A DNA stretch of 55,075 nucleotides from Bacteroidales bacterium. GTDB lineage: Bacteria > Bacteroidota > Bacteroidia > Bacteroidales > FEN-979. Of the stretch, positions 16,039 through 24,693 are shown piece by piece (the stretch's first letter is position 1; each line of letters begins with the position of its first letter). A program made the position numbers and the translations under genes. Below the pieces are notes generated by a model, which saw only the letters and a list, made by a program, of their open reading frames with translations, searched no databases and had not been told where the DNA came from. The stretch lies in the NCBI GenBank assembly GCA_014860625.1, contig JACZJJ010000057.1, positions 1 through 55,075 on the forward strand, in the 5' to 3' direction.

Positions 16039-16902
16039 TTAAGTTTGACATAAATTAAAGCAAAGGAAAAATCCTCCGCCTCCCGAGCCGCACAACTTCA
16101 TGACACTGTGTCCTGTTTTTAAACCTGCTTCCCAGTGCGAATGAACAGATGATGGAATCATCCGTTTAAACTCCCGGTACTGAAACTCCGATAAGGCCAC
16201 CAAAGCTTCACGGAATGCGAGTTGATCCTCCCGGAGAAAACTGGCGATGCATTGGTTTGTCAACACAACATATTTTCCAGCAACCTGACTAAGAATTCCT
16301 TCCGGGGCCTGATGTTCCAAAAATCCCGGTACCAGTGATCCTGTTCCGGATTGCATGCCGGAATCAATCAGCGACATGGGAAATCTCTCCGTCATCCTGG
16401 AAGGGATCTGCACTTCCCTGACTGGCTGGCCAGGATTCAGCAGGAGTGTTTTCTGTATATAGCAAACCAGCGGGTCATATCCCGAACTTTTGCCATGGAA
16501 GAAGGATTCCATCCGGCTGAAAAGCTCCCTGATCCCTGATCCCGTATCTCGTATCTCGTATCGCCCCAGCACTGCTGCACACAATGCTCCTGAGCTGCCG
16601 AGGCCATAGTGTTGCGGGATGGTGGAACGGAGGTAGAGTCCGCCTGAAGTCTCTTTCGCAAACCGGTCCAGGTCGAGATAGGAGCCAAAATAATCCTGTT
16701 CTTCAATCATGAATTGGCAAAAAGCGGCTAATTGATTATTGCTCTCTTTCAGGTCCCCTTCTTCAGCTGGTACTTCTTTCTCCGGAATCCGGAGCGTGGC
16801 TTCAAAACGGGGGAAAGGCATACTTAAGGCAGAGGAGCCCATCAGAATTGAATACTCCCCGAAGAGCATCACTTTAGCCGGGTATACGAGGTTTGACGTC
16901 AT
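16039..16902 (-). CDS. Mevalonate-kinase-like GHMP kinase
   Basis: 287 residues from the ATG at 16902. The longer reading from 17007 would overlap mvaD by 83 bp and adds no homologous sequence. GHMP features are YPAKVMLFGEYSIL (7-20), the ATP-binding loop HYGLGSSGALCAAVLG (98-113), the motif HGKSSGYDPL (136-145) and the C-terminal glycine loop KLCGSGGGGFFLCF. It is the last gene of the mevalonate operon and probably phosphorylates mevalonate to 5-phosphomevalonate. The segment just after the ATP loop (RYEIRDTGSGIRELF) is encoded by a 7-bp ATACGAG/ATCAGGG tandem array, which looks like repeat invasion of a surface loop. Activity is probably retained because the flanking motifs are intact. Confidence 0.83.
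   Translation of the reverse strand: MTSNLVYPAKVMLFGEYSILMGSSALSMPFPRFEATLRIPEKEVPAEEGDLKESNNQLAAFCQFMIEEQDYFGSYLDLDRFAKETSGGLYLRSTIPQHYGLGSSGALCAAVLGRYEIRDTGSGIRELFSRMESFFHGKSSGYDPLVCYIQKTLLLNPGQPVREVQIPSRMTERFPMSLIDSGMQSGTGSLVPGFLEHQAPEGILSQVAGKYVVLTNQCIASFLREDQLAFREALVALSEFQYREFKRMIPSSVHSHWEAGLKTGHSVMKLCGSGGGGFFLCFNLCQT
16527..16561. repeat. 7-bp tandem array inside the mevalonate kinase gene
   Basis: Five exact-length units on the plus strand: CCCTGAT x2, CCCGTAT, CTCGTAT x2. On the coding strand they are ATACGAG, ATACGAG, ATACGGG, ATCAGGG and ATCAGGG. The style is that of the intergenic arrays elsewhere in the window, but this array is translated in frame between two conserved GHMP motifs. 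Confidence 0.7.
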
Positions 16903-16924
16903 GCCGCATAAGGTTGGTTGAAGC

Positions 16925-18043
16925 TCATACCTGAAACGTTGTGGAGAGCGAAATTTCCCTGATCTCCCGTGGTCCCTCTCCGCACCGGTCGGCAATCCAG
17001 AATCCATCCTGGCAATATGGGGTAAGTTCTGCTTCGATGAAGGTGTTTACGGCGATCCGATCGGCTTCGGGATAGAGCAGGTGCACATTGGGGCCGGCAT
17101 CCAGGGTGAAAAAAACCGGCAAGCCATGCGACCTGGCTCCCCGTATCTTTTGTATCACTTCCAGTGTACCAGGCTCCAGCAACACTGCTCCCCCCGGGGA
17201 GCTCATCAACAAAGCATGCAGTGAGAGGGCTTCTGCTTCAGCCAGCCATCCCACCTGCTCCAGGTCGCCGGTTTTCAGGGCCTTTAGCATCCCTGAAAAG
17301 TGATCCTTCGCCTGGTTGATCCGTCCGGCGACAAAAGGGTGGCTGTTCATGGTCTCGTGACCGCGTGAACTGGAGAGGATTTTCGGCTTCCGGGAGATTA
17401 CCAGAATGGCATCCTGGAAGGAATGAAGATCGGGATGGATGACTTCATTGATCGGGAGGGCTTCCAGATCGGAAGCGCAGCTGATCTCTTCGGTTTTTCC
17501 CCAAACGACAAAGCCGCCAAACAGGGAACGGCAGGCGCTTCCCGAACCCATCCGGGAGGCAAAGGATGCCTGGTGCATGAGATGCGGCTGTGGAATCTGA
17601 AGCGAGATTGCTTCTGCAGCAAAAGAGAGCAGGCACAGCGTGAAGGCGCTCAACCCGGAAGCCGATGAGGCGATACCTGTGGAGTGGGGGAAGCTGTTTT
17701 GCGTTGAAACACTGAATTGGTAATTCTTCAGAACCGGTATTTCTGCAATCATCCAGTTCAGGAAGATGTTCAGTTTTGGGAGGAATGGATGAGCGGGATC
17801 GTTGTTGATGATTAAGTTTGACCTACCGCTGTCCCCAAGAGTTGCGGTAAGGATGGTCTGTGTATAAGCGTTCTCGAGGGTCATGCTAAGCGACGGAGAA
17901 ATCGGCAGTTGTCCCGGCCGTTTACCCCAATACTTGATCAGCGCAATATTGGAAGGACTTTGCCATCCGGAGACAATCTGGCCGGGTAAACGGCCGGGGT
18001 AAGATGCACTTGTAAGCTCTTCGGTAAAGGATGATCTGGTCAT
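16925..18043 (-). CDS. mvaD: Diphosphomevalonate decarboxylase
   Basis: 372 residues. The family signature NIALIKYWGKR is at about 32-42, followed by SPSLSMTLENAYT. The ATP/phosphate-binding segment is FPHSTGIASSASGLSA, and GSGSACRSLFGGFVVW is the segment that contains the catalytic region in this family. It decarboxylates mevalonate 5-diphosphate to isopentenyl diphosphate. Some Bacteroidota homologues may act on the monophosphate, which the sequence alone cannot decide. The start overlaps the stop of the upstream GHMP kinase gene (ATGA). The next gene begins 22 bp downstream. N-terminal length is slightly above the family norm (about 330-350). Confidence 0.92.
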   Translation of the reverse strand: MTRSSFTEELTSASYPGRLPGQIVSGWQSPSNIALIKYWGKRPGQLPISPSLSMTLENAYTQTILTATLGDSGRSNLIINNDPAHPFLPKLNIFLNWMIAEIPVLKNYQFSVSTQNSFPHSTGIASSASGLSAFTLCLLSFAAEAISLQIPQPHLMHQASFASRMGSGSACRSLFGGFVVWGKTEEISCASDLEALPINEVIHPDLHSFQDAILVISRKPKILSSSRGHETMNSHPFVAGRINQAKDHFSGMLKALKTGDLEQVGWLAEAEALSLHALLMSSPGGAVLLEPGTLEVIQKIRGARSHGLPVFFTLDAGPNVHLLYPEADRIAVNTFIEAELTPYCQDGFWIADRCGEGPREIREISLSTTFQV

Positions 18044-18960
18044 GAGGCGATAGCGATTTCGTGATAACGGTAGATTGTGGAGAATCCCATCCGGGTTAGT
18101 TCCAGCGATACATCCCCGGGGTCGGAGCTGCTGACGAACATCGCAAAATCGCCTCCCCAGGCCCCGAGCGATTTCACCGCTCCGGGAAAAGAAGGATAAC
18201 GAATACCAATGGGATCCCTTTTCAGGATTTTTCCTAAGATGATTTCATGCAGCCTCACCATCCGGATCAATTCATCCCCTGACGAGGCCCTGCATATCTG
18301 CACCGACAGATCTGAGACCTCCCTGATATCCTGCTCAGCAACCTCAGTTTCCCTGAAAGCGCTCACCTCTTCCGAGCTCTTCTGCGGATTCCCCAGGTAG
18401 CAGAACCAGGTGTTCTTTTTCAGGGCTTCTCCGGCGATGGCAGGCTGGGTCACAGGCTGCCCTTGCAGGAGCTGGTAGAAGATTAATCGGCGGCTTTCGG
18501 CACAGGCAATGTCAAATCCCGAACCATCCGAAACGTGATGATGCAAAATAAACGGATCGGCTCCACTCCATTGTGCTACCAGGGAGATTAGAGTGGCGCT
18601 GCTGCCCCAGCCCCATTGCAGCGGATAGTCGGCCGTAACCACAACGGAGACTCCGGAGCCCGAAAGCAAAAAGTCTGGCTGAAGATCTCTGGCAGCTGTC
18701 AGCAAGCGATTCAGCACCCTCGCTGTTTCAACATCCGACGATGAGATGATTTCGAGTGTATCAAGATGGTAGTGAGCTTCAAACCATTGCCCCGACGAAT
18801 CGATACTCTTCCATGCAATCGTTTTTCCGGGTACCGTTTTCACGTTCATGGATTGCCCATAGCGAAGCGGAAGTGCCAGTGCACATGCCCCAGCAAGTAC
18901 CAGATACTCTCCGGCCAGTAAAAGCTTTCCGTTGGCCCGGTAATCAGCAGGGTTGTTCAT
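18040..18960 (-). CDS. GYDIA-family GHMP kinase (probable phosphomevalonate kinase)
   Basis: 306 residues. N-terminal ANGKLLLAGEYLVLAGACAL is the GHMP substrate/nucleotide entry motif. YPLQWGWGSSATLISLVA is the phosphate-binding loop. GSGFDIACAESRR is the motif that gives the GYDIA family its name, here with Phe for Tyr. These kinases sit in Bacteroidota mevalonate clusters between HMG-CoA reductase and mvaD. By elimination this one is the candidate phosphomevalonate kinase, which is an inference from context. It overlaps the end of the HMG-CoA reductase gene by 17 bp and the start of mvaD by 4 bp. Confidence 0.85.
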   Translation of the reverse strand: MNNPADYRANGKLLLAGEYLVLAGACALALPLRYGQSMNVKTVPGKTIAWKSIDSSGQWFEAHYHLDTLEIISSSDVETARVLNRLLTAARDLQPDFLLSGSGVSVVVTADYPLQWGWGSSATLISLVAQWSGADPFILHHHVSDGSGFDIACAESRRLIFYQLLQGQPVTQPAIAGEALKKNTWFCYLGNPQKSSEEVSAFRETEVAEQDIREVSDLSVQICRASSGDELIRMVRLHEIILGKILKRDPIGIRYPSFPGAVKSLGAWGGDFAMFVSSSDPGDVSLELTRMGFSTIYRYHEIAIAS

Positions 18961-20257
18961 GAAGAAAGTGTTTGACGGCGTCGTAGCTTACCTTTTTATT
19001 CCTGAAGTAGTTTGTGGCAATCTCACGCTGACGGGGAGTTGCGTGGTATAGGTTCAGCAGGTTGGAGAGGTGAAGCCGCATGTGTCCCTGTTGAATGCCT
19101 GTGGTAACCAGGCTGCGTACTGCTGAGAAATTGCTGGCCAGGCCGGTTGCTGCCACGATGCCCATGAGCTCTCCGGCACCCGGATTTCCCAGGATCTCGA
19201 GAGAGAGCCGTGCCAGCGGATGCAGGTGTGTGATCCCTCCAACCGTACCAACTGCAAGGGGAAGCGTTAAGCCCAGAGAAAATACCCCGTCTTCGGTTTT
19301 GCACCAGCTCAGGCTTCGGTAGTGCCCGTCGCGGGAAGCATACGCATGAGCCGACGCTTCTGCAGCCCGGTGATCATTTCCGGTAGCCAGCAACACGGCA
19401 TCCACTCCGTTCATTATTCCTTTGTTGTGTGTAACGGCACGGGAAACATCTGAGTTAGCTATCCTAAAGGCAAGTTCAAGTTTCTCCGCAAACAGAACCG
19501 GGTCCAGATTATCAGCCATTGGCTTCAGTCCTTCAACCCGACAGGAGCTCTCGACTGATATCGTACAGGCAGGAGTATAGTTGCTCAGAATGGCCATCAC
19601 CACCTGCAGATTTTTTCCTTCCGGATCGCTGTCGAGGGCAAAGAACTGTACCAATCCTTCCGCCAGATCTTCCAGGCACGTATTGATGAAGTTGGCTCCC
19701 ATGGAGTCGGCAGTGTCAACCTGCAATTCCAGCTGGTAAAGTTGAGGATCTATGGATCCTTTGCTGAGAAGTTCAAGACTCTGGACGCCGCCTCCGCGGC
19801 GGACCATGTTCAAGGTTATTTTCCTTAACCGCTCCAGCAAAAAGAGTTTCAACAGGGGCCACCTGTTGAGGAGGTAAACCGGATCTCCGAACCAGCGAAA
19901 CCACACCTGACCGGGTTTTACCGTCGAACGGCTGGTGACACGAAAACCTCCATGCTCCGCCCAGAAGCGTGCGCTGTGCGATGCCGCAGCAACCACCGAA
20001 CTCTCCTCTGTGGCCATCGGCACATGGTATACCTGCCCGTCAACCTTAAGGTTCGGGGCAAGACCGTAGGGTGTGTGAAAGCTGCTGATGGTATTTTCGC
20101 TGAATTCAAGAAAATGTCGCCGTTCTTTATCGTCCCGCATCAGATACTCTTCCAGTTGCCTCTCTGCCAGCTCCGGATCTTTGCTGTACCGTGCGATAAA
20201 TTGCCGCTTTTCCTGCTCACTGAGGCGGGAAAAGCCATACATGATGGTGCTTCTCAT
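18944..20257 (-). CDS. mvaA: Hydroxymethylglutaryl-CoA reductase, class II type
   Basis: 437 residues with class II (Pseudomonas mevalonii-like) motifs: EESSVVAAASHSARFW holds the catalytic Glu, THNKGIMNGVDAVLLATGND the catalytic Lys and Asp, and GHMRLHLSNL the catalytic His near the C-terminus. In a biosynthetic cluster it should reduce HMG-CoA to mevalonate despite its resemblance to the degradative class. It starts 2 bp after the fni stop, so it is part of the same transcript. HMG-CoA synthase, the preceding enzyme, is not in the window. Confidence 0.95.
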   Translation of the reverse strand: MRSTIMYGFSRLSEQEKRQFIARYSKDPELAERQLEEYLMRDDKERRHFLEFSENTISSFHTPYGLAPNLKVDGQVYHVPMATEESSVVAAASHSARFWAEHGGFRVTSRSTVKPGQVWFRWFGDPVYLLNRWPLLKLFLLERLRKITLNMVRRGGGVQSLELLSKGSIDPQLYQLELQVDTADSMGANFINTCLEDLAEGLVQFFALDSDPEGKNLQVVMAILSNYTPACTISVESSCRVEGLKPMADNLDPVLFAEKLELAFRIANSDVSRAVTHNKGIMNGVDAVLLATGNDHRAAEASAHAYASRDGHYRSLSWCKTEDGVFSLGLTLPLAVGTVGGITHLHPLARLSLEILGNPGAGELMGIVAATGLASNFSAVRSLVTTGIQQGHMRLHLSNLLNLYHATPRQREIATNYFRNKKVSYDAVKHFLHEQPC

Positions 20258-20259
20258 AC

Positions 20260-21255
20260 TCAGTTCCGGATTCGTAAAAAAGCCCTGGCGAATTTCAACC
20301 CGTTTACCTGGTCTGTCAGATAGGATTCAAGATCCTGGTAATCATCCATGGCATAGTGGAGGAGCTTGGAGGCCTGTCCGTAAATGCTGGGAAGTTTGCT
20401 TTTTGAGATGAAGTAGTAACCATCCAGAAAGGAGCGGATCCCTCCCGAAACAATCAGTTGCCTGCAACTCACCTGTTCTCCCGAATCTACGCAGATGTTG
20501 ATCGTCTCCACCATGTCGAGTGCGTGATGGCCAACATAGGTGAGAGGTTCATAGCGGTCCTGATTTTGAGGAGTTCCGCGCGACAACTCGACTTTGGCAA
20601 AATTTGTTCCACCGAAGGCAGCCAGCTCAATGGCTTCAAGAGGGAGTCTCAGCAACCTCTTTATGCTCTCAGCTCCCATTCCCTGTCCAACCTCTTTCAC
20701 GATGATCTTCACCTCGGTCAGTGAAAGCAGTTGCTCGATGGAATCTATCGCAGGATGTTTCAGGATCTGTCCTTCCCGCTGAAGCCACTCCTGTATCGGA
20801 TTTACGTGGATGATGAGCCCGTCGGCCCTAAGGGAGGCAACCAGCTCCGAGAGACGGTCAACACTGTTATCTTCCAGCATCTCTTCCAGCTGGACGATGC
20901 CAATGTTCGCGTATAACGGCTGGTCAGGTCCCAGGATATCCCTCACGTTAAAGTCATCGAAACAGGATTTGTCCTCCAGCAGGATTCTGCAAGAACCAAG
21001 GCCCATCCCCATGCCAAATTCGCGGCAGGCTCGTGCAAGATTTGCGTTGATATGGCGTGCAAACCGGCTCCCGCCAGTCATGCTCGATACCCAGATAGGG
21101 ACACGGAAGGTCTTACCCAGGAAAGGAAACGGCTTGATTTCTCCCTGGGCATACGACCCCAAGAGGGGCTCGTAAGAAAACCTGTTGTCGGAGTAAATAT
21201 CGGCTACCCGGGATGAAAAAGCTAATTGAATATGATCGGTCTTTCGTTGTTCCAT
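20260..21255 (-). CDS. fni: Type 2 isopentenyl-diphosphate delta-isomerase
   Basis: 331 residues, slightly shorter than the usual 340-350. N-terminal RKTDHIQLAFSS, then FPFLGKTFRVPIWVSSMTGG, GMGLGSCRILLEDKS, IIVKEVGQGMGAESIKRLL and VSGGIRSFLDGYYF are the FMN- and substrate-binding blocks of the FMN/NADPH-dependent isomerase. It interconverts isopentenyl and dimethylallyl diphosphate. It is the first gene of the minus-strand mevalonate operon that continues through mvaA, the GYDIA kinase, mvaD and the mevalonate-kinase-like gene. I could not find a TAnnTTTG box in its upstream region. Confidence 0.93.
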   Translation of the reverse strand: MEQRKTDHIQLAFSSRVADIYSDNRFSYEPLLGSYAQGEIKPFPFLGKTFRVPIWVSSMTGGSRFARHINANLARACREFGMGMGLGSCRILLEDKSCFDDFNVRDILGPDQPLYANIGIVQLEEMLEDNSVDRLSELVASLRADGLIIHVNPIQEWLQREGQILKHPAIDSIEQLLSLTEVKIIVKEVGQGMGAESIKRLLRLPLEAIELAAFGGTNFAKVELSRGTPQNQDRYEPLTYVGHHALDMVETINICVDSGEQVSCRQLIVSGGIRSFLDGYYFISKSKLPSIYGQASKLLHYAMDDYQDLESYLTDQVNGLKFARAFLRIRN

Positions 21256-21508
21256 AAATATATAACAATATAATATCCAATCCGTTAAATGAAACGGCCA
21301 ACAATAATATCAGGATCAGAAACAGGAGTATCATATCAGATTGGATGAAGCAGCAAAGCTACAAAAAAAATCAATCAGGTAAAAAGGTATTGTAATTCTG
21401 AAATAAACTTTCCATGGTTTGCTCACTACCCTGATAGTTTCTTTATGATTTTCAATACACTTTTTGCAGAGAATCAGTCTCACTACGGTTACATCCTCAT
21501 ATATTTCT
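21256..21508. other. AT-rich divergent intergenic region
   Basis: The region between fni (minus) and the PHP gene (plus) has no convincing ORF, RNA gene or tandem array. It is AT-rich next to fni, and the only recognisable element is the TACCTTTG box at its right end. Confidence 0.5.
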
Positions 21509-21516
21509 TACCTTTG
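21509..21516 (+). promoter_or_regulatory. Putative -7 box (TACCTTTG) of the PHP/GT39 operon
   Basis: TACCTTTG fits TAnnTTTG and is 23 bp upstream of the ATG at 21540, giving a short leader. Confidence 0.5.
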
Positions 21517-21539
21517 GTCCCAGGTAAATATAACCCTGG

Positions 21540-22778
21540 ATGACCTTCTCTTTCTGGAAATTCTTCAAACATCCTCTCAAGTGGCTTCTCTGGATTCTTG
21601 GAATCCTCTTGCTGATCGAGATGGTGATCTATTTTCTGGCACCGATTTACGATTTTCAGGAACCTGAACCCTTCTCAGGGGATCAGTGGTACAATCCCTA
21701 TCACGATATCGATACCGGAAACTGGCATCGGGCCAATTTCCACTTTCATACCCATCGCTGGGGTGGAATTACGGCAGGCAGAGGGAGTGAAGAGGAGTGC
21801 TATGAACAGTACAAACGCCTGGGCTACACGGTAGCGGCACTTTCACATTACCAGCACATCACCGAGTTCCATAAAGATTCTCCCTCCTACATTCCGGTTT
21901 ATGAGCACGGCTTCGGGGTCAGGAAGAAACATCAGATGCTGCTGGGTGTCAGGGAAGTTCTGTGGCTCGACTACTCCCTTGTTCAGAATGTCAACCACAA
22001 ACAACACATCCTTGATTTACTTCGGCCTACCAGTGAAATCGTTACCATTGCCCATCCCGACTGGGAGAGTGGCTATTCTCCGGAGGATATGAAGTACCTG
22101 TCCAATTATGACCTGGTTGGGGCACTTGACAACAACTGGAATTCGTTGCATCTGTGGGATGCTGCTCTCTCTGCAGGCCGGCCGGTTTATATCCAGGGTG
22201 ACGATGACGGGCATAACATCTATGATCCCTATGTTGTAGGCCGACGTTGTACCTTTATCAATTCCCCCACCCGCCATCGTGCCGACCTGTTGAAAAACCT
22301 GAAAACAGGGAATGCGTTTGGTGCGGATATTTACATGCGCGAGAATGAGCCATTCGAGGATAAGGAGATGCGGGCGAAAATGATACCTAAGATCACGGAT
22401 GTGCGCATCCAGAACGATACGCTATGGATCACTACAGATACCGTTGCCATGAAATTTACCTTTATCGGGCAGGGAGGAAAGGCCAAAAAAGTTTCATACC
22501 TCACGGATGCCGGATGGTACAAATTCCAGCCGGATGATACCTATATCCGAACCGAGATCGTCTACTTCAGCCAGTACCGGCATCCGGGAACGATTTTTTA
22601 TCTGAACCCGGTATTCCGTTACAACGGAGAACCTCCTTACAACAAATTGACAGCCACCGTCAACTGGGAGCGGACATGGATATTCAGGGTGATGATGTTT
22701 GGCGCACTTGCTGCAGGCCTCTGGCTACTCATCAGGTATCGGTGGAGGAAGCGGGTTACTAAACAAGCCGGTTCATGA
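21540..22778 (+). CDS. Membrane-anchored PHP-domain-like protein
   Basis: 412 residues. An N-terminal TM segment (about 14-35) places the rest outside or at the membrane face. The first motif HFHTH (68-72) together with SHYQH (102-106), E122-H123 (VYEHGFGV) and IAHPDW (His172) forms the scattered His/Glu/Asp set expected of a PHP metal site. A second TM segment lies near the C-terminus (about 380-400), followed by a basic tail. PHP enzymes hydrolyse phosphoesters, but the substrate here is unknown. The next gene, a GT39 glycosyltransferase, overlaps by 4 bp, so the pair probably works together on an envelope glycan or lipid-linked precursor (inference). Confidence 0.7.
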   Translation: MTFSFWKFFKHPLKWLLWILGILLLIEMVIYFLAPIYDFQEPEPFSGDQWYNPYHDIDTGNWHRANFHFHTHRWGGITAGRGSEEECYEQYKRLGYTVAALSHYQHITEFHKDSPSYIPVYEHGFGVRKKHQMLLGVREVLWLDYSLVQNVNHKQHILDLLRPTSEIVTIAHPDWESGYSPEDMKYLSNYDLVGALDNNWNSLHLWDAALSAGRPVYIQGDDDGHNIYDPYVVGRRCTFINSPTRHRADLLKNLKTGNAFGADIYMRENEPFEDKEMRAKMIPKITDVRIQNDTLWITTDTVAMKFTFIGQGGKAKKVSYLTDAGWYKFQPDDTYIRTEIVYFSQYRHPGTIFYLNPVFRYNGEPPYNKLTATVNWERTWIFRVMMFGALAAGLWLLIRYRWRKRVTKQAGS

Positions 22779-24580
22779 ACGAAGATCACAACATTAAACG
22801 GGCGCTGTTCATCCTGCTCGTAACCTCTGCTGTTATCAGAGGGTTTGTTGCCGGTTTTATCGAGTTTGGATATGATGAGGTCTATTACTGGACGTATGCT
22901 CTTTATCCAAGTCTCAGCCATTTCGATCACCCTCCGATGCTGGGGTGGATGATTCAGGTTTTTACCCTTGACCTCTGGCTTGACCATGAATTTTTTATCC
23001 GGCTTGCTGCTGTTGTCTTTGGGACCGTTAATACATGGGTCATCTTCAAGATCGGGTCTCTCATCAAAGATCCGAGAGCAGGGCTCTATGCAGCATTTCT
23101 CTACACCACCTCCTTTTACGCATTTTTGATCTGCGGTATATTCATCATGCCCGACGGTCCTCAGAGTCTGTTCTGGCTGCTTACCCTGTGGTTTCTGCTT
23201 CGTTCGCTGCCCGACAGCACCTGCAGCCGGTCCAGCCGAACTTTCCTGTTCGTAGCAGGGATAACAGCCGGACTGGCGCTTCTATCCAAGTATCATTCCA
23301 TCTTTCTGCTCAGCGGGGCTTTCATGTATATCCTGCTTTACAACCGGAAATGGTTTACCATAAAAGAGACGTGGTATGCATTTTTACTGGTTATCCTGAT
23401 CTTCCTGCCGGTGATTCTCTGGAACCTGGACAACGACTTCATCAGCTTCACGTTTCACGGTGCCAGGACATCCACCGAGGGTGACGTATGGCTCCATCCC
23501 GAGTTTCTTTTCGTCGAACTGCTGGGACAGTTTCTATACAACAACCCTGTAAACGTTGTCGTCATCATCATGGCCTTTTTTGCCCTGAGTCGTGGCAAGA
23601 AATTCCTGAAGCCCGAATACACCCGTCTGATTTTATGGATCAGCCTTCCGCTGGTGGCAACGTTCCTACTATTTGCCCTCTTTGCCCGAACCCTCCCACA
23701 TTGGACCGGTCCGGCCTATTTCGGTTTTATTCTGATTGCAGCATCCTGGCTTTCGGAGCGAAGCAAAACGAGGTATCGCTGGAAGCTTTTTCCAAAACCA
23801 ATTGTTGGCTCCTCCGTCCTCTTGCTTACATTACTGATTCTGGCTGTTGGCCAGATACGATTTGGATGGATTCCGTTATCAAAATGGGGGGCCAGGGATT
23901 TTACGCACGATATGTACGGATGGAAACAACTGGGAGAGAAGTTTGCCCCCATCGCCGAATTTGACCGTGAGCTTTTGCTGATCGATTCCCTGGCGCCTAT
24001 CTTTACCTACCGATGGTTTCCGGCAGCAAACTTTGATTACTACATAGGTCGCAAAACGGGAAACAGGGTATATGCGCTTGGGACCCTCGACAGGATTCAT
24101 AAATATCACTGGATCAATCAGGAACGCGGGAATATTCCCATAGGAATGGATGTTTATTACATTGCCCTCAGCGATGACTATGAAGATCCGCAAACGCTCT
24201 ACGGCGATCTATTTACCATCATCCAGCCTTCTGACACCATCCTTATCATGCGGGGGAATGAGCTGGTGCGAAAAGCATTCGTTTACAGGATGATCGGGTT
24301 AAAGGATGATATGGAGTTTGTTCCGTCGGATTCAGAAGAGGAGATCAATCCCGAAATAGAACGACTTCTTCTGTTTCAGCGGCAAATCCGGACCAGTCCG
24401 GAATGGATTCACATCCTCCGAAAAAAAGCAAAAGAGGGGAAGGTGAGCATCGAAGTGATGATTATCCAGGAGGCTCAGAAAATGCTTGAACGCGAAAAAG
24501 AGGTCAAACGCGACATCCGCTTACTCGACAGCATTCAGAAGAATGTGGTAATCCCCCAGACGTTAAAAGTAGATCGGTAA
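22775..24580 (+). CDS. GT39-family (PMT/ArnT-like) membrane glycosyltransferase
   Basis: 601 residues with roughly ten hydrophobic segments in the first 380. The first loop carries the acidic/aromatic entry motif GYDEVYYWTYA and LSHFDHPPMLGW. This is the D-E and DHPP pattern of PMT_2/ArnT-like enzymes, which move a sugar from a polyprenyl-phosphate donor to a protein or lipid acceptor on the outer face of the inner membrane. The C-terminal 200 residues are soluble, ending in a charged helical segment. It is coupled by an ATGA overlap to the PHP-domain gene. The donor and acceptor cannot be inferred. Confidence 0.87.
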   Translation: MNEDHNIKRALFILLVTSAVIRGFVAGFIEFGYDEVYYWTYALYPSLSHFDHPPMLGWMIQVFTLDLWLDHEFFIRLAAVVFGTVNTWVIFKIGSLIKDPRAGLYAAFLYTTSFYAFLICGIFIMPDGPQSLFWLLTLWFLLRSLPDSTCSRSSRTFLFVAGITAGLALLSKYHSIFLLSGAFMYILLYNRKWFTIKETWYAFLLVILIFLPVILWNLDNDFISFTFHGARTSTEGDVWLHPEFLFVELLGQFLYNNPVNVVVIIMAFFALSRGKKFLKPEYTRLILWISLPLVATFLLFALFARTLPHWTGPAYFGFILIAASWLSERSKTRYRWKLFPKPIVGSSVLLLTLLILAVGQIRFGWIPLSKWGARDFTHDMYGWKQLGEKFAPIAEFDRELLLIDSLAPIFTYRWFPAANFDYYIGRKTGNRVYALGTLDRIHKYHWINQERGNIPIGMDVYYIALSDDYEDPQTLYGDLFTIIQPSDTILIMRGNELVRKAFVYRMIGLKDDMEFVPSDSEEEINPEIERLLLFQRQIRTSPEWIHILRKKAKEGKVSIEVMIIQEAQKMLEREKEVKRDIRLLDSIQKNVVIPQTLKVDR

Positions 24581-24582
24581 AA

Positions 24583-24629
24583 TGTGAATGAGGAATGAGG
24601 AATGAGGAGTGGGGAGTGAGAGAGAGGGG
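24583..24629. repeat. GAATGAG tandem array
   Basis: GAATGAG repeated three times, then degenerate GAGTGGGGAGTGAGAGAG. It begins 5 nt after the TAA stop of the GT39 gene. Confidence 0.65.
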
Positions 24630-24636
24630 ACTGTAA

Positions 24637-24657
24637 GGGCGGGTTCCAAACCCGCCC
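24637..24657. repeat. GGGCGGGTT/AACCCGCCC hairpin
   Basis: A perfect 9-bp inverted repeat with a 3-nt loop, between two tandem arrays in the convergent GT39/fumC gap. There is no T-run on either side, so it is not a classical terminator. It could block or stall convergent transcription, or simply be another dispersed repeat. Confidence 0.6.
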
Positions 24658-24664
24658 CTCGATT

Positions 24665-24691
24665 GAAACCTGAAACCTGAAACCTGAAACT
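24665..24691. repeat. GAAACCT tandem array (four 7-bp units)
   Basis: GAAACCT at 24665, 24672 and 24679, then GAAACT at 24686. It ends 2 nt before the fumC stop codon (minus strand, 24694-24696). Confidence 0.7.
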
Positions 24692-24693
24692 CC

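Noticed and set aside
16903-17007. Extended N-terminus of the mevalonate-kinase-like protein
   Set aside because: It would overlap mvaD by 83 bp and encodes no homologous sequence. MTSNLVYPAKVMLFGEY is the natural family start.
24637-24657. Rho-independent terminator for GT39 or fumC
   Set aside because: The stem is strong but neither side has a T-run, so I list it as a repeat hairpin instead.
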